Shown here piece by piece: positions 1 through 12,454 of a stretch of 64,000 bases of DNA; the first letter of the stretch is position 1; each line of letters starts with the position of its first letter. The translations under genes and the position numbers were made by a program. This DNA comes from Watersipora subatra. Lineage: Eukaryota > Bryozoa > Gymnolaemata > Cheilostomatida > Watersiporidae. The notes below the pieces were generated by a model. The model searched no databases. It was not told the DNA's origin and saw only the letters and a program-made list of their open reading frames with translations. The stretch spans positions 6,262,001-6,326,000 of the forward strand of contig NC_088711.1 in NCBI RefSeq assembly GCF_963576615.1. Direction: 5' to 3'.

Positions 1-497
1 ATAGTTTGCATCAAAACTTTTCAACTGTAGAAAATGGTTTTATAACATTTTGAGCTTCTCTTTTTTGTAGAAGTCAGAAGTCGGCTTTTAGTATCTACGG
101 AAAACTCTAGAAAAGCCAGATAGCTCACTCCTGTACCATGTTTGCGCTGTCAGATAACTCTCATGAGTACTAGTCTTATACTGCCAGATAACTCTCCCAA
201 GCACCAACTCTACAGCTGTTGGACACCCAACTGAAGTACTGACTCTCGGAAAGCTCATCAAGTACCAGATCTGGTATTTGATTGAAGATCTAAGTGTGCC
301 GACAATGATACTCTTCTGACCTATGACCTTTGGTATAGTTGATTCTTAGATGGTATGTAAAGAATGAGCAGTAGTTCAGAGATTTCAAATTTAGAAGAAT
401 TTCCACGCTGTTGTTAGCCTTTTTTGAGTGTCGCAATAGAGCAGATTTTAAGTTTAACTCATAAGACTGTACATATTAGGTGTAGGTGTTGTCTTAC

Positions 498-2848
498 CAA
501 GGGTTGTGTTGAGTTTAGGACGCTGTGATGGCAGCATTGACACGAACTTGAGAAAATCTGATCGAAAAATAAATTGATCGAGTCCATTTGGTCCCATCTT
601 AGCAACGATCACTGCAATGAACAAAGGCATAACTAATAAGATAAACAAAGCATAAATGCATTGCAAGGGTAACTTCGGTTAGCATAAGGCTTGCCAACAT
701 CAGCAGTCCTGTAGGAGTGAGTAGATGGGTTGGTTATCTCCGAATCTATGCCAAAATTGTTTTGGGTTTTCAAATTATATATATTAGACAGTTGCCCAAA
801 TACAATGTATATGAAAACACCTATGAACACCTTGTGTGTTGGTCAGATCTATGGTTTCAATACTAACAACTTAGTAAATACATGTACACTACCTTGTTTG
901 CAAAATGAATCACACTTCTGCTGTGCAGTGTTACATGCTGGAGGCCCGGCTGGAATTGTGATCTTGTACGAATCTTCTGGAAGGAGGTTTGGTAAATTTT
1001 GTAACAAGTGGTGAGAACCACTAGCCTCTTGAAACCCCACTGAGCAAAAGCAGTCGAATGTAACTCTATTTGTATTTAGAGGTTTGGTAGACATTTCAGG
1101 AGTATTGCTAGTCGTATCCTGGAATTGAGAGGTCAAAGTTGGAGAACCTGCAATAGATGCTTCTAACGTTGTCGTCACCGCATCATCGCTGGATCTTCTG
1201 AGACCACTAGAAGTAGTTGTGCTCTCATGTGAGGTGGTGTCTATGACAATGCTGGTCCAAGTGATCTCTAGGTCGTCCTTTTCAGTAGAACGCAATTCTT
1301 GAGTGATGGTTGTTTTAGGTGTTTCAGTGTAGTCCAAGCCAAAACTGGAAGTTTGCTCTTTCGGCATTGTAGCATTTCCAAGATGTAAAACAGTGGTCAC
1401 ATATTCTGCCGATCCTGAGGTTGTTAGAGAGTCAGCATTGCTTATTGGAGCAGTAGAAGATAAGTTCTCAGAAGAAAGGGTTGTGGAAAGTATAGCTGCA
1501 GGCCACTCTAGTTCACTGTCATCACCAATGACCTCTAAAGAGATAGCGCAGAGGAGCTGTTGAAAGCGTGGAATGAAAAGCAGACAAGAATAGCCTCCTA
1601 CTGAACAATTGAATCACTTTGTGCTTTGTGACAGCAAACACTAGATGAGCAATTACCAGGTAAAAGGTAATGTAAAGGTAAAGGTAATATTTGAGTGTCA
1701 CAGGCTAAAATGAAAAGCGAAAATTAATGTCAAATAAATTAGTAATCAACTTACCAAGTCAAAAAGAACTACTAAAAACTTACTCGAGCTGAACTGAAAG
1801 AAGAAAGAACTTTGCATCCAGTTAGTAGCAGAATCCTTGCTAAAGCTGATCTTGTATATGGCAGAGACATCGTCATAGGTTATCATGACTGGGGAATCGG
1901 CGACAATACTTTTACCACAAAAATGCGGACTGGAATCAAAGACATCATCAGCTGGATTACCTGGTTGCACGGAATTGACTCGGACTCTTTCATGACAGCT
2001 TTGCAGATTTATTTCCTGTGAAATAACGACCCTGAATAACACTTGGTGTAAAGGAAAGGAGGAAATATTTTACATGCAGTCAGGGTAGCTGTTGACCATT
2101 ATAACCAGACATCAAACATTTATTTGCTCGGATAAGAAATAATGCTCTCTGAGTAGTTGTGGGTGGCAAGCAGCAAGAGGATGCATATGACTCACTAAGA
2201 AGCGTATATATATAGCGTAGCCCTGGCCAGCATGAAGTTTCACCTCACAGACATCAGGAATATAGAGGGTTGCGCCATCCTTGTTATCATCTCGTAAGCA
2301 TATGTTACCACTGATAGCTGAAGATCCCACAGTAAAACTTTTGCCACAGCTTTCTGATAAAGTCACTGTAACAACAGTCAATCAGAATACCACAGAAATT
2401 AGCTAATTATATTCGATTAAAGGGCTGATGAAAGAAAACCTGAAACTAGTTTAGTTGAACCTGTAAAATTAAGTGACACTCATATACATATAATCATATA
2501 TAGAATTGAGAAATTTGAGACAATTTTCACCACGGAGTTTGAAGACGCTATGAGACATTCACCTGAGATTTACAACCACATTCACCTTTTTCGCTAATGT
2601 TTGTAAGATATCCAGCATTTCAGACCAGATGATTGCATTAATCACAATGAGTCATCCATTCTTGCTGGCAGCAGACAAGTAAAGATATGCATATGGATTG
2701 TTAGCAGCCAGTTTCTCAGACATGTGTACAGTAGATTTCTATGTATTAGACAACTACATATATATGTATATGCGTATAACTCACCATCTAAAGCTGCAAT
2801 GCAGGATAATGCAAGGGTAGTGATTAGAACCAGCACTTTCAAACTCAT
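498..2848 (-). CDS. Secreted CUB-mucin protein, downstream paralog (5' part, five exons; 3' end not found)
   Basis: Exons read on the minus strand: 2848-2785, 2365-2196, 2015-1784, 1534-893, 611-498. All junctions are GT..AG and phases run 1,0,1,1,1. Exon 1 encodes a signal peptide (MSLKVLVLITTLALSCIAA). Exons 2 and 3 form a CUB-type domain with the usual four cysteines (SCGKS, DVCEV, QSCHE, HFCGK). Exon 4 is Thr/Ser-rich and mucin-like, then Cys-rich (FDCFCSV, PACNTAQQKCDSFC). The start at 2848 is preferred over an in-frame ATG at 2878 because it puts the hydrophobic core at the N-terminus and matches the neighbouring paralog. About 407 residues are visible. The C-terminal exon was not found; a weak candidate is an open stretch at about 234-88, or it lies beyond the left edge. 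The role is unknown; extracellular mucus, adhesion or defence is inference from the architecture. Confidence 0.72.
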
Positions 2849-2954
2849 ATTGGAGGTGTTGGTAGATGCACAACACATTCCAAACTGACTTCATTTGGTT
2901 TGATGAAGTCAAAGATAACAGAAGAGCATGCAAATATAAGGATGTCTTATCATC

Positions 2955-2970
2955 TTGGGTTTATATCTCA
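2955..2970 (-). promoter_or_regulatory. TATA-like box upstream of the downstream CUB-mucin gene
   Basis: TATAAA reads on the minus strand at 2965-2960, about 112 bases before the proposed start codon. The spacing would suit a leader of roughly 80 bases. It is a single short motif in AT-rich DNA, so it is only a candidate. Confidence 0.25.
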
Positions 2971-3256
2971 TAAAATAGGATAAGGCAGCTGAGTTATGGC
3001 ACCTGGTGTCAGCGTTGGTGAACAGTGACACTAGTCGATTGGACAAAAAGAATAAATATTTCATTCCAAAACCCCAAAACATACAGATACATAATTCCTT
3101 TTTCAGAAGATAACAAATGAATCAAATAGGCTCAGTATAAAACTTTTATGCTGTGTATGAAAGCTAGTCAGTTTGCTATAGTATACACTGATGGATAGTC
3201 ACACCAAATGGAAATCTATACAGAATAACCAGTTTAAAATATGCAGTTCACCACCA

Positions 3257-6200
3257 TTAGCCCACCACGGCATTCTTTGAGACACAATGGATAAATTTCC
3301 CCTTATCATCACAACAAATCACATCTTTAGATAGTCTGCCGTCATAAGTCTGCGTAGGAGAGCAACCAACGGGAGTAGCAACTACTATCACAGTGAGAGG
3401 GAGTGACACTTCTCTTCCTAGCTTCCTGCACAAGGCATCCTCTGTTGGAACAATGAGAAATAAGAAACAATAGTGAACTGATTAAACACAGTTTAGTTTG
3501 TGAGAACATTAGTTCCGACCAGTCAAATTCATTTGTAGACTTGTTAATGGAATCATTTGTAATTTGGAGTTGTGGCCTTTCCACAACAACTTCAATAATA
3601 ATACATATGATCTGACTGGCAGGTAAACCAATAAAATTATTAATCATACTATAGTAGCTTGGAGCCACTTCACTTGTATTTTAACTTTTGAGATAGTCAT
3701 ATCTGTTTGTTTCTGTGAAATTTGAAGCTATTAGTTGGAATACTGTAAATGCAAACAAGTAACTGCAATTTTGAGGCAGTATTTTTTAATCCAAATCATT
3801 TAGAATTCAAGGTTTTAAACAAAATGACTTGAGTGGCCGTGTGTTTAAAAATAATCCCTCAGTTCTATGAACAAGTTGTTTGGAAGCATTACGTTACACA
3901 TCATAGTCTGTTGTTTCATCTGTGCGACTTTGAACAAGAGGGTTGGCTGATTTCACAGTAAGAACTGATACAGCTAACTCAGGCTGTAGTATATGCTACT
4001 CTCTTTGCGACAGATGTTATTCAAATATAGAGAAGCACACATAGGACCATCAGTATACTAGTGGCTGACTCAAACAGAAGCAGGAAATGAAGTTGAAAGA
4101 CAATAAAAGAAATTTTGACAAGTCTTGCTGATCGGTATAAGTTTCAGCATGATTCTCACATGGTGCATTCTGCACATGAGCCGTCCAATGAAACATGTAC
4201 AGCAGCTAGTGTGTCACAGAGCGATTTCAGGCCACCAAATAAAATATGATTCAAATGTCTATTTATGATTGTTGACACGCTATAAACTATAGCTGTTCTT
4301 ACCAAAGAGAAGTTCTCCATATGGTGTACGTATATTTGTTGCTGTTGCCATATACTTGTCAGCTGCAAGCAAACACAACAGTGGAAATATAAGGATGTCA
4401 CTAGACTTCTATTCTGGTGTGAGAGAATGCAGTGTGAGAGAATGCAGTGTCTATGAACACAATAATGAGAATAGCTGTTGCTGATTGCGCTAACATTTGT
4501 TTTCTGACTGCCTCAGAGAGATGCCTGAAATTACAATAGTTTATAGCAGAGTGATCTGTTTCTCCCTCCCTTCGCAAAAACTAAAGCCGTGCCTAGACAG
4601 CTGTTTACACTCTGAATACACCAAGTTACTATATGAAAAATCTCTAGTGCTATATCTGGAGTCGGTGAACTTATTAAATAAAACAATTCACAAAAACTTA
4701 ACTTGAGTCATTTGGCATAGAAGTAAGATCAATGACGAGGGACACTCTGCTATAGTATCATGTAGGAAAGATCTGTTGTACTGTAGAGTGTAGGAAATAA
4801 GTGTTGTACTGTAGATTGTAAGAAAGAAGTGTTGTACTGTAGAGTGTAGGAAATAAGTGTTGTACTGTAGAGTGTTGGAAAGAAGTGTTGTACTGTAGAG
4901 TGTAGGAAAGAAGTGTTGTAGTGTAGGAAATAAGTGTTGTACTGTAGAGTGTAGGAAATAAGTGTTGTACTGTAGAGTGTAGGAAAGAAGTGTTGTACTG
5001 TAGAGTGTAGGAAATAAGTGTTGTACTGCAGAATGTTACAAACAAGCTTCCAGTGCAAAGCAGTTTTTTTTTAAATTTTCTAAATGATTACAAAACATAT
5101 TTGTAGGTGAAAAAACCAAGTTTCAAACTTTATTATTCATCCATCACTTTTAGAGCCCTGAAATGTTACTAACTCTCAGTTTTATTATATATATTGTACA
5201 TACCTATACAATAAATAACTAACAAAAAAGAAAATATATATAAACTATACGAAAAAAAAAATTAGTCTATTTCTATACATTTGTACACATTGCTTGAGAA
5301 TTGCTTTAGCAGCATGAAAGTTTTAGCAGCAAGAATAAAATTTTCTAGATTACACACTCTACATACAGTAAGTTTCAGTATAGCTCTACTTCATGTATAG
5401 AGCACTTTCTGGCAAATAAGACAATACCTTATTATATATATGTAAATAATAAATTATATATATACTGCTAAAGTAGTAAGAGTACACTTGTATAACAAAT
5501 CTCCGGAGCATATTTATTAACACGGTAATATATGTAGCTGATACCTTCGAGAGTGCATATCTTAGCACAACTCTTCTTCATTCTACCGCAGTCTGTCGCT
5601 TCTGTGATCGGTAGTAATGAAGGAATGTCAGCTGCGATGTCAGACATATCAAACATTTCGGAAAGAGGATGGAGAAAGAAATCCCTTAGTCTTATGGCAC
5701 ACCTACAACTGTATGTGAGTCTCTAGATCAAGACTTTTCAACCCAGGAGAACGAATGTGCAAATATTATTTATGCAGTGGAGATATTTCTATCAATTTCT
5801 GGCACAGGTTAATCACTTCGGCTAAAAATATCCTGCCACGCAAGCTAGAATAATAACTCTGTTCAATCTAAGCTCTAAACTCTGTAGTCATAGTTTGAAT
5901 ATAACTCACTCACTCAAAATATATTGTTATATCTTATTACTTCTGCATGAGAACTCAATTAGCCTGAACCAAAGTTTAAACAAAACTGATTCAACTCAAA
6001 CATTCTGAAGAAAATTTTTTTTTCACAGGTTGAGCAAGACACTCTGCAAATTGGCAATAGAGATTACATGTTGATAGACTGCTAATGTTTACTTACTATC
6101 CGTTAACTGATGTAGTGGTAGTGCTGCCTTCTTCTGCATTGGTCGATCCGGCAGTTATAAATGCGAAAAGTGACCTTGATGTAGTCATTAAAGGGCCTTG

Positions 6201-8927
6201 AGATGAAACCATCTCTGATCGTGACTTAAACAAGAGACCAGTTGTTGGTTTGAATACTCTATCTCTCCTTAACTGTATTAGTGTTGAGGAGCTGGTTGTA
6301 GTGACTCGCGACATTGGATGCTTAATCATTGCTCTGCTAATGAGCAAACTGCCAGTAATAGACGACTTCATATCACTTGTAGTGTGTTTGTTGAACAAAC
6401 CTGGACCATTCTTTGTTGCAGTCTCAGATGTTTCCGTAGATGTTACAGGTGCAACAGTCGTCATCACAGATAAACCTGTAGTTGTCATGAAAGAGCTTTT
6501 GGTAGAGCCTTGAACTGATGCACTTGTATCGGTGGTGTCTGTCATTGGGAGTTGCCTACTAGATATTAACTTCACAGGGGTCAAAGCAGTTAGGTTGATA
6601 GAACTAGCTTTAGGTGTGATATTGGTTGTTCCTGTTGAGGTTACAGAAATATTTTGGATGGTAATGGGCAGTTCTGTTGAGGTGAGAAGTATGTCTGTAG
6701 AATTCATTAGCAAATCTGTAGAGGCTGTGGGTTTACCTGTCATGGTTGTAGATTTGTCATTAGTAGATGGGTGTATAGCTGTATTAGTTGTGAATGTAGC
6801 TGTAGTGGTTGTACCTGATGTGGCTGTAGTGGTTGTAGCTGGAGCTGAAGTGGTTGTAGCTGGAGCTGTAGTGGTTGTAGCTGGAGCTAAAGTGGTTGTA
6901 GCTGGAGCTGTAGTGGTTGTAGCTGGAGCTGAAGTGGTTGTAGCTGGAACTGTAGTGGTTGTAGCTGGAGCTGTAGTGGTTGTAGCTGGAGCTGAAGTGG
7001 TTGTAGCTGGAGCTGTATTGGTTGTAGCTGGAGATGAAGTGGTTGTAGCTGGAGCTGTAGTGGTTGTAGCTGGAGCTGAAGTGGTTGTAGCTGGAGCTGT
7101 AGTGGTTGTAGCTGGAGCTGAAGTGGTTGTAGCTGGAGCTGAAGTGGTTGTAGCTGGAGCTGTAGTGGTTGTAGCTGGAGCTGAAGTGGTTGTAGCTGGA
7201 GCTGAAGTGGTTGTAGCTGGAGCTGTAGTGGTTGTACCTGATGTGGCTGTAGTGGTTTTAGCTGGAGCTGAAGCGGTTGTAAGTTTGGCAGTTGTGGGTG
7301 TAGCTGTAGTGGCTGTAGCTAATGTGGCTGTAGCTGTAGTAGGTGTGGTTGTTGTGGTTGTAGGTGTAGTTGTTGAGGTTGTTGGAGAGGTTGTGCTAGT
7401 TGTTGTAGTGGTAGAGGTTGGCCAAACTAAACTTTGACTGCTGCTCAAAAGCCCTACATAAATACGGCAAATGTGGTTTACACTTGAATTAATTTGTTTG
7501 CAAATACAAGAGAAGTGTTGTACAAAAATCGACATTTTTCTTGAGCCTCTGCGATTACATAATAGCACAAGAATTGCAAGCTACCCTGACACCTAACCTA
7601 TTTGGATGAGTTCAAAGCAAAGGCGTATACAAGCTGTCTGCACAGATTAGCCAAATCATCCGCATGATCAGCCAGAGGAATGTACATGGTACTCACAACT
7701 CTGTGGCATAGTCTACGTATGATCAGTACTACAATTGCATATTGAAAGTCGTTTTTTCTACTAGACAGATAACTGAGATAAGCATTAACTCAGTCACTTG
7801 AAAAGATAGTTGAGGCTCTTGAGTAAAAAAGTGATTCACTAATGCTAGCTTGGCTAGCGACTAAACTTTCTTCAAATACTCCAACTTACTTGTAGTGTAG
7901 TCCAAGATGAATCTGCCATTCTCAATTCTACTAGTCACCAATCTCCATCTGGTTGTGGAACCCGAAGAATTTGTAATCGCTATAGGAGGGGACCAGGTTA
8001 GCCGCTGACCGCACATGGAGGAAGTATCTAGCATATTCTCATAAACAGCATATTCAGGTCTGTAATAGGCGACTTCAAGTCTCTCTGAGCAGTCCATATC
8101 GATCATCTAAAACACGTGGAAACAGCATGGCTATGAAGGGTCACAGTATACCTATTAATTCTCACATGAGCCATGAGTAGTCTGCTGTGGAGCCACTCAT
8201 ATTGGGCTGTACATGTAATGATATTTAGAGTACGATAACCTTTCCACCCTTTCCTTTACATTGGCCAGTTTTATTCTTGTTAGGTGTGTACGAGGTCATG
8301 CAGCCATAACACTGCTATAGATTGACAAGACTAGATGACAAAAGTACCTCTACGTGGTAACAGCATGTCTCAAACTGCAGGACTGCTAGAAACAGGTCTA
8401 ACCTGAGCATTTAGCAGTCGCCACGAAGCCGATATCTAGAATCCACCAAGCATCGATTAACTTCTACACTAAGTAACATACTCACATCAAACTACAGGAA
8501 GTGAACTACGCAATGGCAAGCTTACAGCACAGATTCAACAAACTACTCCGAGCGATTGTCTTCATTAGCAACTTACAGCCAGTCGCCAAAAGAGTGCAAC
8601 ACCATTCTTGGGCTGAATGTAGATTGCACAACGATCAGGCGCTGTGTGCCCATCTGGAGACACTGTGACAAAGCCATTTTTTGGGTACTCACCAACAATA
8701 ATACTCTTACCACAGCTGCTGGGTATAGTAACTATAAAAGATTACACATCACTCTATTAGTGCAAACAATAAAGCGATTAACGAAGATATAATTGTGTGG
8801 TTTGTACTCATGACAGTAAAAGAAACTACCAACTCAAGCAGTGCTCAGCTAGCGATGATAACTTACCATCAAGATTGGCGAAACACTGTGATAACGTGAT
8901 GACAATGACAAGTAGCCTGGCCGCCAT
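3257..8927 (-). CDS. Secreted CUB-mucin protein, upstream paralog (complete, 7 exons, 723 aa)
   Basis: Exons on the minus strand: 8927-8867, 8731-8577, 8106-7890, 7426-6097, 5708-5545, 4362-4303, 3441-3257. All introns are GT..AG, and the 2172 coding bases keep one frame to a TAA stop. Residues 1-17 are a signal peptide (MAARLLVIVITLSQCFA). Residues about 27-144 are a CUB domain with cysteines in SCGKS, DRCAIY, MDCSER and SMCGQ, ending in the typical aromatic strand (FILDYTT). Residues about 145-588 are a Thr/Ala/Pro mucin-like region whose core is a 7-residue repeat (APATTTS or APATTTT). The tail is Cys-rich (YCRC, TDCGRMKKSCAKIC, then VICCDD and FIHC in the last exon). No membrane anchor is evident. 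Intron phases match the downstream paralog through the CUB exons; the two differ in that the mucin-to-Cys-rich junction here is split by an intron. Expected to be a heavily O-glycosylated extracellular protein; the precise role is unknown. Confidence 0.8.
4760..5038. repeat. Minisatellite, 28-bp unit
   Basis: About ten copies of a unit containing TTGTACTGTAGAGTGTAGGA, one internally shortened. It lies in intron 5 of the upstream CUB-mucin gene. Open frames through it are a by-product of the repetition. Confidence 0.85.
6829..7262 (-). repeat. Coding minisatellite, 21-bp unit (mucin repeat)
   Basis: About 20 imperfect copies of a 21-bp unit lie inside the mucin exon, often alternating as a 42-bp dimer (APATTTS / APATTTT). 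The unit is a multiple of three and no copy introduces a stop on the coding strand, so length changes keep the frame. Codons are almost all ACA/ACC/ACT, GCT and CCA. Each unit offers three or four threonine O-glycosylation sites. Confidence 0.85.
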
Positions 8928-9725
8928 TGTGCCAACAACAAAATTGATGAATGTGCAGGTAATATACAGCGAAAACTAATATGAGTTAGACTCCATCTGA
9001 TAAGAATTATCTATCTATAGATACTAATAGATACCTATAGATAGATAATATATATTTGTTTACAGCCGCTAGCAAATAACCAGAGGAAGATAGTATGAGA
9101 CTTGGTAAGATCCCCAACACACTGAGTGACTGAACTTGATAAGACTTGGTGAGATGACAAATACACTGAGCCATTATTGGATATGAAGTTTGTCACAGAC
9201 TTGGCTTCATTGCAGGGATTAGTCCCCAGATTTAGATAAGCCGTCAGTTTTCCTTAAATAGACATCATATACTAAAAACTCAATTGCAAGTTCAAAAAAA
9301 GATAACTCTAACAGCATTCAATGCTTATTATATTTAATGTTGGCATTGAACAGCTGCAAAAAAGTCCAATCTATTTTCATTCAAGTCATCCTAAGTAGAG
9401 CTTAAAGAAGACAAAGTCATTAGTAGAGCCTTGTATTATATTAAAATGATATCAAAGCCCAAAACAACAATAATATGGACAAAATAAACTATTGAATTTT
9501 GTGTGCTCAGAACAAATGACACCAATGAATCATACGAGAAAAGATGATGAATAGGTAGATTTAGAGGCCATGAAAAGTAACCTATTGTAACCACAACAGT
9601 ATATTCAATCAGTGTTCCTCACTTACCAGATGCAGACATTAACAAAATACACATTTTTATTTCTCTTAGCGCCGGTCTAAATATTAAAAAGCACAAATAC
9701 ATGTATATCAATTAAACTGAAGAAA

Positions 9726-9884
9726 GCAAACAATATATATTAAATACATGTATAACAATATATATTAAATACATGTATACAAATATATATTGAATAAATG
9801 TATAACAATATATATTAAATACATGTATAACAATATATATTGAATACATGTATAACAATATATATTGAATATACGTATAATGAA
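9726..9884. repeat. AT-rich minisatellite, about 25-bp unit
   Basis: Six or so copies of a unit combining ACATGTATAACA with ATATATATTAAAT, just past the 3' end of the UPF0729 gene. The rest of 8928-9914 is AT-rich intergenic DNA with no gene that I can see. Confidence 0.8.
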
Positions 9885-9914
9885 ATTGGGATGGTGTCAA
9901 ATTGTAAGAAACTG

Positions 9915-10614
9915 CTAGTCTGTCTTTTTGTCAGAAGCAGTTAAAGGTCCATCAGGAAAGGTTTTGTGAGGAGCACTCCCATTGGCTTCACTCTACAATA
10001 GTAGACCAATACTCAGAGTCATAGTTTGTCTGCTAGTGATCAACATTAATCTAACTTTACTATGTAAAACCTTATTTCTTCCAAAAACAAAAGAAAAAAC
10101 GAAACATATTCCAATGCAGACTGAATATAACTCGGAAATTGCCTTGGACCAACTATACTATACACTTGGGTTTAAGCGACAGGTTTAGAGAATATGCATA
10201 GGAGTTGTCAACTCATCAATGTATGTGGTAAGAGATTGGACAGAGACTGGTACCGGAAATTATTGACATGTTAATGAACTCGCTAAATATAAGTTGCCGT
10301 GGTTAAGTTCGAGATAATCTGAGGGAGTAACAGCAATCGCATCACACGTCTGTATCGATGAATGGCTAACAGTGAGACCATAGAGAGTTTACCATTTACA
10401 AAGGTCTAAAGCCGTTACTTACTTTTGCCGATCCAAAAGGACATTTCGCACTGACAGCTGAAGTGTGCTGTGCTGATGAAGCATTTTCTGTGGCAAGTCG
10501 AGGTGCACTCCATGAAGGAAACCATTTATCAATTAATGGTGATACAAACGGTTGAATCCAACGATGCCAAATGTACAGAAATGCAGGTATAACCAGACAT
10601 GACACACAGACCAT
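9915..10614 (-). CDS. UPF0729 family protein (C18orf32-like)
   Basis: Two coding exons on the minus strand, 10614-10423 and 9992-9915, join in phase 0 (GTAAGT donor, TTGTAG acceptor) to give 89 residues and a TAG stop. The N-terminus MVCVSCLVIPAFLYIWHRWI is the family signature: Met-Val-Cys, a short hydrophobic segment, then aromatic and basic residues. The tail PLTASDKKTD matches the acidic-lysine ending of vertebrate C18orf32. The family is small (about 75-100 residues) and is associated with the ER and lipid droplets in vertebrates; its biochemical role is unsettled. A probable 5' UTR acceptor (AAAAACAG) lies 12 bases before the ATG, suggesting one more non-coding exon upstream. Identification rests on remembered family sequence. 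Confidence 0.82.
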
Positions 10615-10627
10615 CTTGTGGAATTCC

Positions 10628-11180
10628 TGTTTTTAAAACGTGGATGGCGGACTTCAAAGTGAACCTAAAAAATTTCAAAAATATGTGTGGACAATTATTA
10701 GCAATACTAGTTTGAATTTTTGTTTGCGCTGCGTCATACTTCATTTATCTTTTACAATGCCCACACATAACATTTAAATTTTGAATGATGAAAAAACAAC
10801 AAGTTTCTGTTCAATACAATGCTACAGTATTATTTATTAGCAAATGGCACCGAGATTAACACAGGACTACAAAGCCTCAGTGCTTCACTGTCAAATTACG
10901 CATTGTAACTGCTAGAAAGGGTCTAAGCTGTCTTGTGTTGCCCTTGAAATGCTTAATGAGACAGCAGAGAAAAATCTTTACCGTTTGAAAACAACAATTG
11001 GTACCATATGGAAATTATATAAAAACTTAGTAGTCACTCAAAAAAATAAAAAATTAGGACTGTTCTTTAGCAGTGATTTAATAAGTCGTTCAGTAATAAT
11101 AAAAAACAACCGCTGTCATTTGCAATCCCTTGCCATCAATGTTTCTGTACAGTACAAGTTGGCAGTCACCAGGATACAAA
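10628..11180. other. Intergenic DNA without recognised content
   Basis: AT-rich sequence upstream of the UPF0729 gene. It should contain that gene's non-coding first exon and promoter, but no boundary can be fixed. Open frames here are short and resemble nothing I know. Confidence 0.4.
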
Positions 11181-11184
11181 GTTA

Positions 11185-11915
11185 GGACCTGTTCTATGAC
11201 TGATTTATGTTGATGATTTCGAAATGGATGATTTTTGTTCTTTAAAATATGAGGATGATACTACAATTCTATAAACAGTGCCGTACTCTGTGCTAGCCGG
11301 TTGTCCTCCGATAATTCCATGCTTTTACATGCTGGTAAGACTGTAATTATGAATACCTTTTTATCTCGGTCCACTCCTAATAAAAATGATGTTCTAGTAA
11401 ATAACGAAGTAGTTATCTTCCCTAACACAAGTTTCAACAGCCGTGTAAACCAGTTGAGCTTTAAATGTAATAGCCGACTCTTTTTAATGAGACAGCTGAA
11501 CGTTTTAGGTCTCAATGCTGATAGTTAGAAAACATTGTATACATCTAATATCAGATCTTTGCAGTTATATGGCGTACCTGCTGCGCACACAATTTTATCA
11601 CCTACTTGTGAAAAAAGACTAGAGCAGATTCAATGAAGTGTATCAAGAATCATTTACTCTGACATGTCCCATGAGAATAGAATACCTTTGCTTTCACTAC
11701 TACGCTTGAATAATTTTACTTTGTGGGTTTCTGCAAATCATTTTGAACATATTAGTAGTAATCCTGATCATCCGCTGAACCGAAAAATTGCTTTTAATAA
11801 TCTCAGGAGATCTTCCCGCATAACAGGCATATGCTCTGTTCACCATCCTGAGATAAAACACACTCAGAAGAGATCAGAGCTTATTTTAGGTTTTTATGAA
11901 ATCTTTTAACGATGG
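11185..11915 (+). mobile_element. CR1/L2-like LINE fragment, reverse-transcriptase C-terminal part (degenerate)
   Basis: The three forward frames together carry the end of a LINE polymerase. A YVDD-like region and the segment KYEDDTTI fall at about 11205-11270. Then come the thumb region with MNTFLSRSTPN and RLFLMRQLNVLGL, a block LQLYGVPAAHTILSP, RLEQIQ, RIIYSDM, and finally SNPDHPLNR. This order (short Cys/His-poor tail with a DHPL box) is typical of CR1/L2-like elements. Several stops and frameshifts show that it is dead. Confidence 0.65.
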
Positions 11916-12454
11916 CAACATCTATACATAATAAAGTGAGTGAGCGCAATCATTTCAATACTGTCAACCATATAAATGTTTTAGTAGATATGTGGATAAG
12001 ATGAAATAAATTTTATCTTTTACTCTTGGTGGTTACAAACATCTAGTTGCAATCATTTAGTATAAAACATTTGTTAATCAGCTGCATATAATTATAGATG
12101 TAGTTGTTACGATTGTATCCATTTTATATTTTCAATGCATTTTGCATAACTTACAGTATTATCAAATTAAATATAAGGACACCCTCCTATCACAGACTAT
12201 TCCATCAGACATCAACTTTTAGATTTTCACTGGTATGATTAGTTGCTTGTAAAATAAATGTTAGTATAACTAAAGCTGCGAATATTTTTTGCAAATAGTA
12301 TTTGGTCATCTTGGATAGCGGTTTGGACTCTATCTTATGATTGTACTAGGACTTGACAGACTACCTTACTTTATGCAACATTGAGCTCTTCATTACTTCG
12401 TGCAATGATTCAGTGCAGATAGCATAATCACAGTGGATTGTAGAATTAAAAATT

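Noticed and set aside
454-666. A 70-codon minus-strand frame with a membrane-helix-like start
   Set aside because: The hydrophobic part is upstream of a strong acceptor (TTTGTTCATTGCAG). The phase-1 exon 611-498 fits the gene and starts after it.
6532-7437. 301-codon forward frame rich in Val, Ala and Gly
   Set aside because: Antisense shadow of the mucin repeat. The minus strand has splice sites, a signal peptide and a paralog.
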